Program-made: the position numbers and the translations under genes
Notes under the pieces: model-generated
Told to the model about the DNA's origin: nothing
The model's database searches: none
Seen by the model: the letters and a program-made list of their open reading frames with translations, nothing else
Shown here: positions 8,774 to 18,228 of the stretch, piece after piece
Layout: every line of letters begins with the position of its first letter
How positions within the stretch are numbered: position 1 is the first letter of the stretch
NCBI GenBank assembly: GCA_964291445.2
Contig: OZ219862.1
Coordinates: forward strand, 1,178,001 to 1,242,000
Direction: 5' to 3'
Length of the DNA stretch: 64,000 bases
Source: JAPOXR01 sp964291445
GTDB taxonomy: Bacteria > Pseudomonadota > Alphaproteobacteria > Rhodobacterales > Rhodobacteraceae

Positions 8774-10419
8774 GCGGTCATTCCTTCCTTCACGGCCTCG
8801 ACCGGCACCGGGACCGCATCGAGCAGCTGCCTGGTATAGGAGTGGCGATCGGGAGCCCCGGTCTCCGACACCTCGAACAGATCCACAAGATCGCCATGCA
8901 GCATCACCGCGATCCGGTGGGCGAGCTGGCGGACCAGGTTGAGATCATGGGTGATGAACAGGCAGGCGGTTCCGGTCTCCTGCTGCAGGCCGACCAGCAA
9001 CCGGGCAACCGATGCCTGGACCGACACGTCGAGCGAGGAGGTGATTTCGTCGCAGATCACCAGCCTTGGCTCGGCGGCAAAGGCGCGGGCAATGGCCACG
9101 CGCTGTTTTTCCCCGCCGGACAATTCGTGCGGATACCGATCGGCATATTCCTCGGGCAGGAGAACGCTGCGCAGCAATTCGTCCACCCGTCGGGCTCTCT
9201 CGGACCGGGGCACGAGGTTATAGAGTTTCAGCGGACGCGAGAGGATCTTGCCGATGGTCTGGCGAGGGTTCAGCGACGCGTCCGGGTGCTGAAAGATGAT
9301 TTGCACACCCCGCCGGTAGTCACGGTCGATACGGCGTCGGCCGGCATAGGATTGCGAATCGAAGGTCACCGAGCCCGCGAAATCCTGCAACCCGGCCAGC
9401 GCCTTGGCGATCGTGGATTTGCCGGACCCGGATTCACCGACGATTCCGAGAATCTCGCCGGCCCGCAATTCGAAAGACACGTTGCGGGCGCCCTGGACCA
9501 GTTCCCGCTTCGGTTGCAGGAACCCAAACACGTTGCTGCCCTTGCCATAGGTGACGCTGACCCCGCCGAGCGCCAGCAGCTCCTCCTCTGTCCTCGGCCG
9601 GCCGGTCACGATGCGGTGATCGGGATGCGGGACCGCGGCAACGAGATCCCGGGTATAGCTGTCCTCCGGCTGGCCAAATACCTGCTCGCAGGGACCGAAT
9701 TCGACGACCCTGCCCCGGTTGATCACCGCCACCTCCTGGGCAATGCGCGAGACCAGGCCCAAATCATGCGAGATATAGAGGGCGGTCACGCCGGTTTCGT
9801 CGTGGAGATCGTCAAAGAGTTCGAGGATTTGCCGGGCGGTGATGACATCCAGCGCCGTTGTCGGCTCGTCAAAGATGATCATCTCGGGATTGCAGGCAAA
9901 GGCGGTGGCAATCACCACCCGCTGCTTTTCGCCCCCGGACGCCTCGTGCGGGTAGCGGTTCATCATGTCGGATGGCCGGCTGATGCCGGTTCTTGCCAAC
10001 CAGGCCTCGCCCGCCTCCCGGGCCTCCTTCGGCGACAGCGACCGGTGCCTGACCAGGACCTCGGCAACCTGGTCGCCAAGGCGCAGCACCGGGTTCAGCG
10101 ACGTGCCCGGATCCTGGAACACCATGCTGATCCTCCGGCCACGCAAATCCTGGATCTCGTCAAGCGACTTTGTCAGCAGGTCCTCGCCGGCAAGCCGGAT
10201 CTCGCCCGACCGCTCGATCGCATTGACCGGCAGGTAGCGCATGATTGCCCAGGCCAGAGATGTCTTGCCGGAGCCGGATTCACCGACCAGGCCCAGCGTC
10301 CGCCCGGGCTGGATCGACAGGGTGACGCCGGAAAGGGCCTCGACCGGGCCAGCCGCGGCGCCATAGGCAAGCGAGTAGTCCCGGATATCGAGCACCGGCT
10401 GGCGATTTCCGTTCATCAT
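8770..10419 (-). CDS. fused dipeptide/oligopeptide-type ABC transporter ATPase (DppD-DppF in one chain)
   Basis: About 549 residues carrying two complete ABC domains. The first has Walker A GESGSGKTS (about 47-55), signature ASGGEKQR and Walker B MIIFDEP. The second has GESGSGKST (about 325), signature LSGGEKQR and VICDE. In most systems these are two genes; single-chain fusions like this are common in the opine/glutathione (GsiA-like) group. The start at 10419 is chosen because it gives an ATGA overlap with the permease stop. A longer frame upstream is non-homologous and lies inside the permease gene. It powers the importer encoded by the three preceding genes. Confidence 0.9.
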   Translation of the reverse strand: MMNGNRQPVLDIRDYSLAYGAAAGPVEALSGVTLSIQPGRTLGLVGESGSGKTSLAWAIMRYLPVNAIERSGEIRLAGEDLLTKSLDEIQDLRGRRISMVFQDPGTSLNPVLRLGDQVAEVLVRHRSLSPKEAREAGEAWLARTGISRPSDMMNRYPHEASGGEKQRVVIATAFACNPEMIIFDEPTTALDVITARQILELFDDLHDETGVTALYISHDLGLVSRIAQEVAVINRGRVVEFGPCEQVFGQPEDSYTRDLVAAVPHPDHRIVTGRPRTEEELLALGGVSVTYGKGSNVFGFLQPKRELVQGARNVSFELRAGEILGIVGESGSGKSTIAKALAGLQDFAGSVTFDSQSYAGRRRIDRDYRRGVQIIFQHPDASLNPRQTIGKILSRPLKLYNLVPRSERARRVDELLRSVLLPEEYADRYPHELSGGEKQRVAIARAFAAEPRLVICDEITSSLDVSVQASVARLLVGLQQETGTACLFITHDLNLVRQLAHRIAVMLHGDLVDLFEVSETGAPDRHSYTRQLLDAVPVPVEAVKEGMTA

Positions 10420-11237
10420 GACCGCCGGCTCCGCGGATCGAACATGTCGCGCAATGCATCGCCGAAAAGGTTGAAGCCGAGTGCGGCGACGGCGATGGCA
10501 ATCCCCGGCACCGCGACCACCCAGGGCGAGCGGTACATGTATTGCCGTGCTTCGGCGACCATCAACCCCCACTCGGTGCTTGGTGGCTGGGCACCAAGGC
10601 CAAGGAAGCCGAGCGTTGCGCCGATCATGATCGCGAACGAGACGCGGATTGTCGCCTCGACGATGATCGGACCGATGGCATTGGGTATGACTTCGTGGAA
10701 AATGATATAGGCTTGGCTCTCATCGCGGGCGATGGCGGCCAGGATGTATTCCCTGGTCCTGATCGACAGCACCGAGGAGCGGGCAATGCGCGCCATTCCG
10801 GGGGTGAATGCCACCGACACCGCCAGCATGGCTTCGCCGATGCCGCCGCCGAGAATGGTGACGATCAGCAGCGTGAACAGCAGATCCGGAACCGCCAGCA
10901 GCCCGTCAAGCGTACGCATGATCACGCTGTCGACCCAGCCCCCGGCCACGGCCGCCGTGACCCCGATGATGGAACCGGCCAGCACGCCGAGAGCGGTGGC
11001 GCCAACGCCGAACAGGATTGTCGGGCCGGCACCGGTCAGCAGGCGTGACAGGATGTCGCGGCCGAACTGGTCGGTGCCCAGCCAGTGTGCCATCGAGGGA
11101 CCGGTCAGGCGCACCGCCGGGTGAAAAGCCTGCGGATCATAGGGCGCCACCAGCGGCCCCAGCACGACCGCCAGGGCAATGATCGTCAGCAGTACCGTCC
11201 CGACCAGGCCAGTGGGATGCCGAACGAGTTCATTCAT
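10416..11237 (-). CDS. peptide/opine ABC transporter permease, DppC type
   Basis: About 273 residues with an N-terminal helix (LVGTVLLTIIALAVVLGPLV), the DppC-type periplasmic segment HWLGTDQFGRDILSRLLTGA, and a C-terminal EAA loop reading ILAAIARDESQAYIIFHEVIP. The start at 11237 (MNELVRHP) is preferred over one nine codons earlier because it matches family N-termini. It overlaps the upstream permease gene by 8 bases and hands over to the ATPase by an ATGA junction. Pairs with the DppB-type subunit in the membrane. Confidence 0.88.
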   Translation of the reverse strand: MNELVRHPTGLVGTVLLTIIALAVVLGPLVAPYDPQAFHPAVRLTGPSMAHWLGTDQFGRDILSRLLTGAGPTILFGVGATALGVLAGSIIGVTAAVAGGWVDSVIMRTLDGLLAVPDLLFTLLIVTILGGGIGEAMLAVSVAFTPGMARIARSSVLSIRTREYILAAIARDESQAYIIFHEVIPNAIGPIIVEATIRVSFAIMIGATLGFLGLGAQPPSTEWGLMVAEARQYMYRSPWVVAVPGIAIAVAALGFNLFGDALRDMFDPRSRRS

Positions 11238-12180
11238 ACCGCACCCGCGGGTCAAGCGCCGCAATCACCAGATCCGACAACAGGTTCGACAATGCGTAGA
11301 CCATGGCCAGCAGGAGGGTAATGGCCTGGATCACCGGCAGGTCACGGTTCTCAAGGGCGAGGATCAACAATCGGCCCAACCCCGGCCAGGCAAAGATCTC
11401 CTCGACCACGATGATGCCACCCAGGAGATAGCCGATATCAAGTGAAATCACCGCCACTGCCGGTGCAAGCGAATTCGGCAGTGCATGGCCGCGCATGACC
11501 CGCCGCTCACGCAGCCCCTTGAGCCGGGCGGCCCGGATGTAGTCGCTCGCCAACACATCGGACATCTCGGAGCGAACCTGGCGGGCAATATGTGCGGTCA
11601 GGATCAGACCCAGGGCGCTGGCCGGCAGGATCACGTGGTTGAAAAAGCCGGACACGCTCTCGCCTGGCGGGATGAAGCCTCCCGCCGGCAGCAGCGGATT
11701 GCCCGGCGCGGCGAAGATCACCAGGAGCAGCGTCGCGGTCACGAATTCCGGCATGGCGGTGCCGATATAGGCGACCAGGCTGATTCCGAGATCGGCCCTG
11801 GTGCCCCGCTTGATCGCCGCCAGCATCCCGACCGGTACCGCAACCACAGTCACCGTCACCAGAGCTGTCACCGCCAGCAATGCCGAGTTCCTGAAGGCCG
11901 ATCCGACGACCTCGGCCACCGGAAGTGACAGCCGCAGGGACATTCCGAAATCCCCCTGCAGCAGGTTGAACAACCACTCGAAATACTGAATGGCTGCCGG
12001 GCGGTTGAGGCCCAGCCTTTCCTCCATCGCCGCCACCTGATCCGGGGTGGCATATTCGCCGAGGATCATGATGGCGGCATTGCCAGGCAGAATCATGGTG
12101 ATCGCGAAAACCGCGATGGTCACGATCCACAATACCAGCACCACCGCCAGCAGGCGGCGCAGCAGGTAGGCTGGGCTCAA
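11230..12180 (-). CDS. peptide/opine ABC transporter permease, DppB type
   Basis: 316 residues and six predicted helices. The N-terminus YLLRRLLAVVLVLWIVTIAV is typical of DppB/GsiC permeases, as are the region AIQYFEWLFNLLQGDFGMSL and the cytoplasmic loop DYIRAARLKGLRERRVMRGH. Start at 12180, 3 bases after the solute-binding protein gene. Forms the transmembrane pore with the DppC-type protein. Confidence 0.9.
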   Translation of the reverse strand: MSPAYLLRRLLAVVLVLWIVTIAVFAITMILPGNAAIMILGEYATPDQVAAMEERLGLNRPAAIQYFEWLFNLLQGDFGMSLRLSLPVAEVVGSAFRNSALLAVTALVTVTVVAVPVGMLAAIKRGTRADLGISLVAYIGTAMPEFVTATLLLVIFAAPGNPLLPAGGFIPPGESVSGFFNHVILPASALGLILTAHIARQVRSEMSDVLASDYIRAARLKGLRERRVMRGHALPNSLAPAVAVISLDIGYLLGGIIVVEEIFAWPGLGRLLILALENRDLPVIQAITLLLAMVYALSNLLSDLVIAALDPRVRYE

Positions 12181-12183
12181 TCG

Positions 12184-13728
12184 TCAGCTCCTGTCGAGCC
12201 AGACATCTTCCACGAAGAACACCCGGTTGAGCGGGTGGACGGTCCAGCCCTCGACCCAGTCGCGGCTGGCGGTCAGCACGTCCTGGTACATGGCGATGAT
12301 ATAGGGCGTGTCACGCAGTTGGATTTCCTGCGCTTCCGCATAGATCGCCGCCCTCTCGGCAGGATCGGCGGTTGACCGGCCCCGTCGCACCAACTCGTCG
12401 AACTCCTCGTTGAACCAGGCAGTGTCCTCGTAGGATGCCGTCGAGGTCAGGAGCAGGTTGAAGGTTGCATCCTCGGTCGGCTGCATTCCCCAATAGGCCA
12501 TGTAGAAATTGCCCTTGCGCCAGAAATTGGCCAGGTAGGTATCATGCGGCATGGCCTCGACCTTGATGTCGAAACCGGCTGGCCGCGCCATTTCCTTGAT
12601 GGCGATTGCCACCTGCCCGCGGATCGCCGGCCGGTTGGACGCCACCATGGTCAGGCTGATGCCATCCGGATATCCCGCCTCGGCCAGCATCGCCTTTGCC
12701 GCCGCCGGGTCATAGGGAATGACCGGGGTATCAATGGCATACTGGAATTCCGGCGACAGGATGTTGTCATAGGCCGGGCGGCCAAGCCCCTCCAGCACCA
12801 GGTCGACAAGCAGCTGCCGGTCAACCGACAATGCCAGCGCCTTCCTGACGCGAACATCGTCGAATGGCGGCTGATCCTGGCGCATGACCACGTTGACGTA
12901 TCGACCGGCAGGAACCCGCAGTGCATTGCTGCCCTCGGCGGCGGCGATGCGGGCGAAATCCGCCTGCTGGACATTGAGCATCACATCGACATTGCCTGAC
13001 AGGTAGTTCGCGGTTTCCGCCGCCAGGTCGGGGAACAGGTGCATTTCGACCGCGTCGAGATATGGCTGCCCTTCCTTGTAGTAGCTGTCGTTGCGAACCA
13101 GCCTGGTGATCCTGGCCGAATCGTAGCTTTCCAGCTTGAACGGACCGGTGCCGTTGGGCTTGGTCTCGAGTTCGGCCCGATCGCCGGCAAGCGCTGCCGC
13201 CGACACGATCCGCGCATTGGCATGGGCGGTGGCAATGGCCAGATCGGCATAGGGGGCGTTGAGGTTGACCTGGACCGTATGGTCGTCGACCGCGACCACC
13301 GAATCGATCACGTCAAGCACCGACCGGGCAGGAGAGCCGAAATCCGGATCAAGGATTGCCTCTAAGGTCGCGACCACGTCGGCCGACGTGAAAGGCGAGC
13401 CGTCATGATAGGTCACGCCCTGGCGAAGGTGGAAGGTGAACTGGGTGGCGTCGTCATTGGCCTCCCAGCTGGTTGCCAGGTCGGGGCCCGCCGAGTTCCG
13501 GCCGGGCTCGATCCGGGTCAGCCCGGAATAGATCATGTCCACGCAGGGATACTCGGCCGGTCCCGACAGCTGCAGGACATTCAGCGTGGCAATCCGGGTC
13601 GAATGGCTGATTTTCAGCGTGCCGCCGTTTTTTGGCGTCCCCGATTGCGCGAAGCCGAGCGACGGCACCGCCGATGCCGCGGCCAGCCCGATCACCACCT
13701 GCCGGCGGCTTGCTACTGGATATTTCAT
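12184..13728 (-). CDS. ABC transporter solute-binding protein, family 5 (peptide/opine type)
   Basis: 514 residues. The N-terminus has a twin-arginine-like export signal (SRRQVVIGLAAASAVPSLGFAQ), then the SBP_bac_5 fold: GGTLKISHSTRIATLN, FHLRQGVTYHDGSPFTSADV at about 110 and the C-terminal region near NRVFFVEDVW. No lipobox, so it is probably a soluble periplasmic protein. First gene of the five-gene leftward operon (binding protein, DppB, DppC, ATPase, M20 peptidase). Family 5 proteins bind peptides, opines, nickel or glutathione; the ligand cannot be read from sequence. Confidence 0.9.
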   Translation of the reverse strand: MKYPVASRRQVVIGLAAASAVPSLGFAQSGTPKNGGTLKISHSTRIATLNVLQLSGPAEYPCVDMIYSGLTRIEPGRNSAGPDLATSWEANDDATQFTFHLRQGVTYHDGSPFTSADVVATLEAILDPDFGSPARSVLDVIDSVVAVDDHTVQVNLNAPYADLAIATAHANARIVSAAALAGDRAELETKPNGTGPFKLESYDSARITRLVRNDSYYKEGQPYLDAVEMHLFPDLAAETANYLSGNVDVMLNVQQADFARIAAAEGSNALRVPAGRYVNVVMRQDQPPFDDVRVRKALALSVDRQLLVDLVLEGLGRPAYDNILSPEFQYAIDTPVIPYDPAAAKAMLAEAGYPDGISLTMVASNRPAIRGQVAIAIKEMARPAGFDIKVEAMPHDTYLANFWRKGNFYMAYWGMQPTEDATFNLLLTSTASYEDTAWFNEEFDELVRRGRSTADPAERAAIYAEAQEIQLRDTPYIIAMYQDVLTASRDWVEGWTVHPLNRVFFVEDVWLDRS

Positions 13729-13767
13729 ATCGATTCTCCTCCTTGTCGACTCGCGGCTCCTGCCGCT

Positions 13768-14946
13768 TCAGTCAATGACGGTCAACTCATCCGGCAACCC
13801 GGTCAGAACCTCGGGTGCATCCCCGGTTACCAGGAGGGTATGACCAACTCCCATTCCAAACCCGGTATCCGAATCGCCGATCATCACATGGTAGAACAGC
13901 GTCATGCCGGGCTCGCAGACCGTCGGATTGCCCGGATAGATCATCGGTGGCACATCCATACTGGTCGGCGAAAAGGTGCAACCGACCGAATAGCCGGTTG
14001 CCCCGTAACGATGCTTCGAATAGCCGCCGGAATCAAGGCCCTTGGCATGGGCCTCGAAAATCTCGCCCAGCGTGCATCCTGGCCGGGCGATCTCGGTCAT
14101 CCGCTCCAGGGTTGCCCGTGCCGTCTCGTACATGTGCAACTGTCTTGGATCGGGCCTGCCGAACAGGATCGTCCATTCGGTCTTCACGTTGTAGCGGCGA
14201 TAGGCGACCGGGTATTCGACGAGCAACTGGTCCTGGGCCTCGATCCGGCGCGGCTCCGACACGCCGCGGCCATAGGTGGCTCGTATGCCGGAATTGAACA
14301 GCGGTGCGTTCGGCGGCATGTCGGCGCCGTCGCATAATATCGACCGCAGATACTCCGCCTTGATCTCGGAATCGAGGATCCCGGGACGGGCAACGGCGAT
14401 CACGGCCGACAGGGACCGGTCGAGGATCTCGGCGGCCTTGCGGGTATAGTCGATCTCGGCCGGTGATTTGACCAGGCGCAGCCTCCGCACGAGGTGATCG
14501 TCATTCTCCAGGCTGCAGAAACCGGCAAGGGCCCCCTGGACCCGCCACAAGTTCCAGCCGGTCAGGCCATGGGTGTTGAGTTCCACGGCGACCTTCTTGC
14601 CGGCAAGGCCAAGCTCTTCGAGGATCCCCCGCAGATCGACCGCAGGGTCGGCTTCCTCCGAATCCCACCAGATGCGGATGTCCTCGATGGTACTGGTCAC
14701 CCTGGCCTGGACCAGATCGGGCCGCCGGGTCAGCAGGATGATCGGATCCTCGTCAGCGGTGATGACGGCGCACTGGAAGAAGACAAACCCGCCGGTATCG
14801 TATCCGGTAAGCCAGTAGTGACTCTCCTGGGCAAAAATCAGCATCGCGTCGAGGCCGGCTGCCCGCAATTCACGGCGCAGGCGGGCCTGTCGGTCCAGAT
14901 GCTCCTCCCGGGAAAAAGGCAATGCAGACCCCGGTTCAAATGCCAT
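13768..14946 (-). CDS. M24-fold hydrolase (creatinase/ectoine-hydrolase-like), metal ligands not conserved
   Basis: About 392 residues from MAFEPG (the frame extends 13 codons further up but without homology). An N-terminal creatinase domain contains FAQESHYWLTGYDTGGF, followed by a pita-bread domain. In metal aminopeptidases five ligands (D, D, H, E, E) occupy this domain. Here the equivalents read LVEYPVAYRRYNVKTEW, GYSVGCTFSP, GMTLFYHVM and GVGHTLLVT, so all appear substituted. Creatinase and ectoine hydrolase DoeA show that this fold can hydrolyse C-N bonds of small molecules without the dinuclear metal site. It sits 39 bases downstream of the importer's binding-protein start on the same strand, and so heads the leftward gene run. 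Confidence 0.75.
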   Translation of the reverse strand: MAFEPGSALPFSREEHLDRQARLRRELRAAGLDAMLIFAQESHYWLTGYDTGGFVFFQCAVITADEDPIILLTRRPDLVQARVTSTIEDIRIWWDSEEADPAVDLRGILEELGLAGKKVAVELNTHGLTGWNLWRVQGALAGFCSLENDDHLVRRLRLVKSPAEIDYTRKAAEILDRSLSAVIAVARPGILDSEIKAEYLRSILCDGADMPPNAPLFNSGIRATYGRGVSEPRRIEAQDQLLVEYPVAYRRYNVKTEWTILFGRPDPRQLHMYETARATLERMTEIARPGCTLGEIFEAHAKGLDSGGYSKHRYGATGYSVGCTFSPTSMDVPPMIYPGNPTVCEPGMTLFYHVMIGDSDTGFGMGVGHTLLVTGDAPEVLTGLPDELTVID

Positions 14947-15312
14947 GTTCAATCCTGTCAGTCCGGTAGCCGGACTTTCCCCCATTTCACCGATCAGGTT
15001 ATAGTCGGGTTTGGATCAGGTCAGCCAGCACGATCCTGGCAGTCTCGCATGGCCACTGATCACATCACAATGTGGCAGATGTCCGGAATGGATACAAGAA
15101 CACAGGAATTCAGACCATTCCCGCCGCCTCATGGCCCATACCGCCACCGGCCGGGATTGCCCCTGCCCGGATGGTATCCGGCAACACCTCGCAGCCTGGG
15201 CCGGCACCACCGGCATGTGGTCGCTGGAATGCCGGGCGCATCCGAAGTTCTGCCGAATTCCACGGATACCGACTGCCGCCCGACCGCCATCCTCGCAACC
15301 GGGGTCCCGGCC
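14947..15312. other. intergenic region between divergent halves of the catabolic locus
   Basis: About 365 bases separating the leftward transporter run from the rightward hydrolase/oxoprolinase run; both sets of promoters and any shared operator should be here. No frame in it looks coding. Frames reading into it from either side lack homology. I did not find a clear palindrome. Confidence 0.4.
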
Positions 15313-16589
15313 ATGACCCCCGGCGGTGGCATGCCAACTCCCGACATTGAACTGGCTGGGCGGCTGTTCGACGAGCTTGCCGCGCGAACCGGAGACGGGG
15401 ACGGCATCACTCGCCAATCCTATGGCATCGGGGAGCAGATCGGCCATGACCTTCTTCGCCGCCAGGGTGAGCGGCTGGGCCTCCGGATCGAAACCGATGC
15501 GGCATGCAATCTCTACCTGACCCTGGCCGGCAGAGATGCCGGCAAGCGCATCATCATCGGCTCGCATCTCGATTCCGTCCCACGGGGAGGCAATTTTGAC
15601 GGTGCGGCCGGCGTTCTGTGTGGATTGTCCATCATCGCCGGGCTGGCCGCCGCCGGCACTCGAGCCCCATGCGACATCACGGTGATGGCCATACGTGCCG
15701 AGGAAAGCACGTGGTTTCCGGCCTCCTATATCGGCAGCCGGGCCGCATTCGGCCAGTTGGCAGGACACGAGTTGACCGGGGTCCGGCGCAATTCGGACGG
15801 GATAACACTGGGTGAAGCCATCACCGCCGCCGGGGGCGATACCGGCCGGCTCTCCCGGGGTGAGGCCTGGCTTGAGCCCAGCAATATCCGGATGTTCATC
15901 GAGCCCCATATCGAGCAAGGTCCGTGCCTGTTCTCGGAAGGCGCGTACCAATCGGCATCGTGACCGGCATCCGCGGGTCATTCAGGCACAGATCGGCACG
16001 CTGCCTCGGCAGCTATTCGCATTCGGGGGCGACGCCGCGCCGGCTGCGCCGCGACGCGGTAGCCGCAACAGCGGAGTTGGTCATGGCCGCGAACCGGCTC
16101 TGGCGCAAATCGGAGCAGGATGGCGATGACCTGTCGATCACCTTCGGCAAGTTCGTGACCGACCCGGCCGAACACGCCTTCAGCAAGATTGCCGGCCAGG
16201 TGGATTTCGCCCTCGATGTCAGGAGCCAGTCCACTCGCATACTCGACCGGGTTGCCGGCGACCTTGCCGGCCTGGTCGACCAAATCGCCCGCCGGCACTC
16301 GGTACAGTTCGACCTCGGACCCAGGACCGGAAGCCGCCCGGCCTTGATGGACAAGGGCACGATTGCCTGCCTCCATGCGGCCTGCGGGGCCGAGGCAGCG
16401 CCAGCCATCACCATGCCGAGCGGGGCCGGGCATGACGCGGCAATCTTTGCCGCCAGGGGGGTCCCGACCGGGATGTTGTTCATCCGCAACCGGAACGGCA
16501 GCCACAATCCACAGGAATCGATGGAGCTGGACGATTTCGCAGTCGCAGCGCAGATACTGATGCGTGTCTGCCTGGAGCCACCGTCATGA
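15313..16589 (+). pseudogene. M20 amidase of the hydantoinase/carbamoylase family, single frameshift
   Basis: From ATG 15313 one frame gives the first half: IIIGSHLDSVPRGGNFDGAAG (metal ligands His and Asp), AEESTWFPAS and FIEPHIEQGP, ending at 15963. Homology continues in another frame (VPIGIVTGIRG, SHSGATP, GAGHDAAIF, GSHNPQESM) to 16589. The switch is at about 15941-15946, where GGCGCG looks like a two-base GC gain. All catalytic motifs are preserved on both sides, so the lesion is recent or a sequencing error. Intact homologues (N-carbamoyl-amino-acid hydrolase, allantoate amidohydrolase, ureidopropionase) cleave C-N bonds of ureido acids. First gene of the rightward run, overlapping the next by ATGA. 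Confidence 0.75.
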
Positions 16590-17506
16590 CCGACTGCCTG
16601 ATCGTCCAGCCCATCGCCGCTGCTGGCCTCGACCTGCTGCACCACGCCGGGCTGTCGGTCGGCACACCGGACTCCACCGATCTCGCCACACTCGAACCTC
16701 ACCTGGCCACCGCCCGGGCGGTTATTACCCGCAATCACGGGTTGTCGGCGGTCGAAATTGCCGCCGCTCCCGGGCTCGAAGTCATTGTCAGCCATGGCGC
16801 CGGAACCGATGCCATCGACAGGAAGGCCGCAGACGCCAGGTCGGTCCCGGTCCTGTCCACGCCAGGTGTCAACACCGTGGCGGTGGCCGAACACACGATG
16901 GGACTGATCCTCGCCTGCGCCCGGCAGATACCGCAGGCTGACCAGGCAACCCGCGGCGGCGATTTCGACTTCCGCTACCGGCAGACCGGGATCGAGATTG
17001 CCGGCAAGACACTCGGACTGGTCGGATACGGCCGGATCGCCCGCCAGGTTGCCATCCTGGCCCAGGCCTTTGCCATGGACGTCATTGCTGCATCGCGACA
17101 TGCAACGGCATCGGAGATGACACGCGACGGGGTCGAATTGGTGGGAATGGACGATTTGTGCGCCCGGTCCGATATCGTGTCCCTGCATTCCAGGCCGAAC
17201 CGGCATACCTGGCTCGATGCCGGGCGCATCAAGGTGCTGCGACCCGGCGCCATCATCATCAATACCGCCCGTGCCTCGCTCCTGGACGAGGCGGCGCTCA
17301 TTGCCGGCCTCCAGGATGGCAGGCTGTCGGCGGCGGCAATCGATGTCTTTTCCCCGGAGCCGCCTCCCGATGACAGTCCGCTGCTTGCCTGCCCGAACCT
17401 GATCCTCACGCCGCATGTTGGCGGGGCGGCCAGGGAGGCGCTGGAGCGCACCGCAATTGCCGCCGCCGAGAAGGTCATCGCCGCCCTCGGACTTGCATCG
17501 CCATGA
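16586..17506 (+). CDS. D-2-hydroxyacid dehydrogenase (SerA/GhrB superfamily)
   Basis: 306 residues. The NAD-binding motif GLVGYGRIARQVA lies near residue 148. The catalytic triad is visible as Arg in HSRPNRHT, Glu in FSPEPPP and His in LTPHVGGA. It is shorter than SerA and lacks the ACT domain, so a catabolic 2-hydroxy/2-oxo acid dehydrogenase is more likely than serine biosynthesis. ATG 16586 overlaps the preceding stop, and its own stop overlaps the PxpB start (ATGA at 17503), placing it firmly in the pathway operon. Confidence 0.83.
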   Translation: MTDCLIVQPIAAAGLDLLHHAGLSVGTPDSTDLATLEPHLATARAVITRNHGLSAVEIAAAPGLEVIVSHGAGTDAIDRKAADARSVPVLSTPGVNTVAVAEHTMGLILACARQIPQADQATRGGDFDFRYRQTGIEIAGKTLGLVGYGRIARQVAILAQAFAMDVIAASRHATASEMTRDGVELVGMDDLCARSDIVSLHSRPNRHTWLDAGRIKVLRPGAIIINTARASLLDEAALIAGLQDGRLSAAAIDVFSPEPPPDDSPLLACPNLILTPHVGGAAREALERTAIAAAEKVIAALGLASP

Positions 17507-18228
17507 CCGGCCCCTGGCCCCGAATCCTGCCATGCGGCGACACGGCGATTGCCGTCGAATTCGGCGAGGCCATCGATGTGGAGGTCAACCGGAAGGTCAT
17601 CGGGCTGGAGCGGATGATCGAAAACCGGGCTCTCCCCGGTGTGGTCGAAACCGTGCCGACCTATCGCTCGCTTCTCGTGCATCTTGACCCGCTGACTGCT
17701 GACCATGCAGGCCTCACCAAGACGCTGGCCAGGCTGGCCGAGGCGGCCACCCCGCAGGCAGGGTGCCGGCGCCGCTGGCGGGTTCCGGTCGTCTATGGCG
17801 GCGAATTCGGCGAGGATCTTGCCGTGCTGGCCGAGTTGCACGGGATGGGCGAGGAGCGAATTGCCGAGTTGCACAGCCGGGCGGTCTACCGGGTCCACAT
17901 GGTCGGCTTCGTGCCGGGATTCACCTATCTGGGCGGGCTCGACCCGCGCTTGGCCACGCGACGCCGCAAGACGCCTCGCCGGCGTATTCCGGCCGGTTCG
18001 ATCTCGATCGGCGGCCATCAGACCGCCATCGGCTCCATCGAGGCGCCAAGCGGCTGGCACCTCATCGGCGGCACGCCGGTTCGCTGCTTCCACCCCGACC
18101 GCGATCCGATCTTCCTGTTCAGGGCCGGCGACGAGGTCTGCATGGAGCCGATCCGGGCCGATGCCTGGGACGAATTGGCAGCTCTGGCCGCTGCTGGCGA
18201 CATCGTTGCCGCCTGCGAAACCGCATGA
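17503..18228 (+). CDS. pxpB: 5-oxoprolinase subunit B (KipI/allophanate-hydrolase-1 family)
   Basis: 241 residues with the CT_C_D/AHS1 fold: ILPCGDTAIAVEFGEAID at the start, the hallmark YRVHMVGFVPGFTYLGGL around residue 130, RIPAGSISIGGHQTAI and GGTPVRCF. In the PxpABC complex this subunit with PxpC uses ATP to activate 5-oxoproline, which PxpA opens to glutamate. It overlaps both neighbours by 4 bases. Confidence 0.9.
   Translation: MTGPWPRILPCGDTAIAVEFGEAIDVEVNRKVIGLERMIENRALPGVVETVPTYRSLLVHLDPLTADHAGLTKTLARLAEAATPQAGCRRRWRVPVVYGGEFGEDLAVLAELHGMGEERIAELHSRAVYRVHMVGFVPGFTYLGGLDPRLATRRRKTPRRRIPAGSISIGGHQTAIGSIEAPSGWHLIGGTPVRCFHPDRDPIFLFRAGDEVCMEPIRADAWDELAALAAAGDIVAACETA

Noticed and set aside
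8842..10710. 622-codon plus-strand frame over the ABC ATPase
   Set aside because: Shadow frame: no recognisable domain, composition follows the complement of the real gene, no ribosome-binding site.
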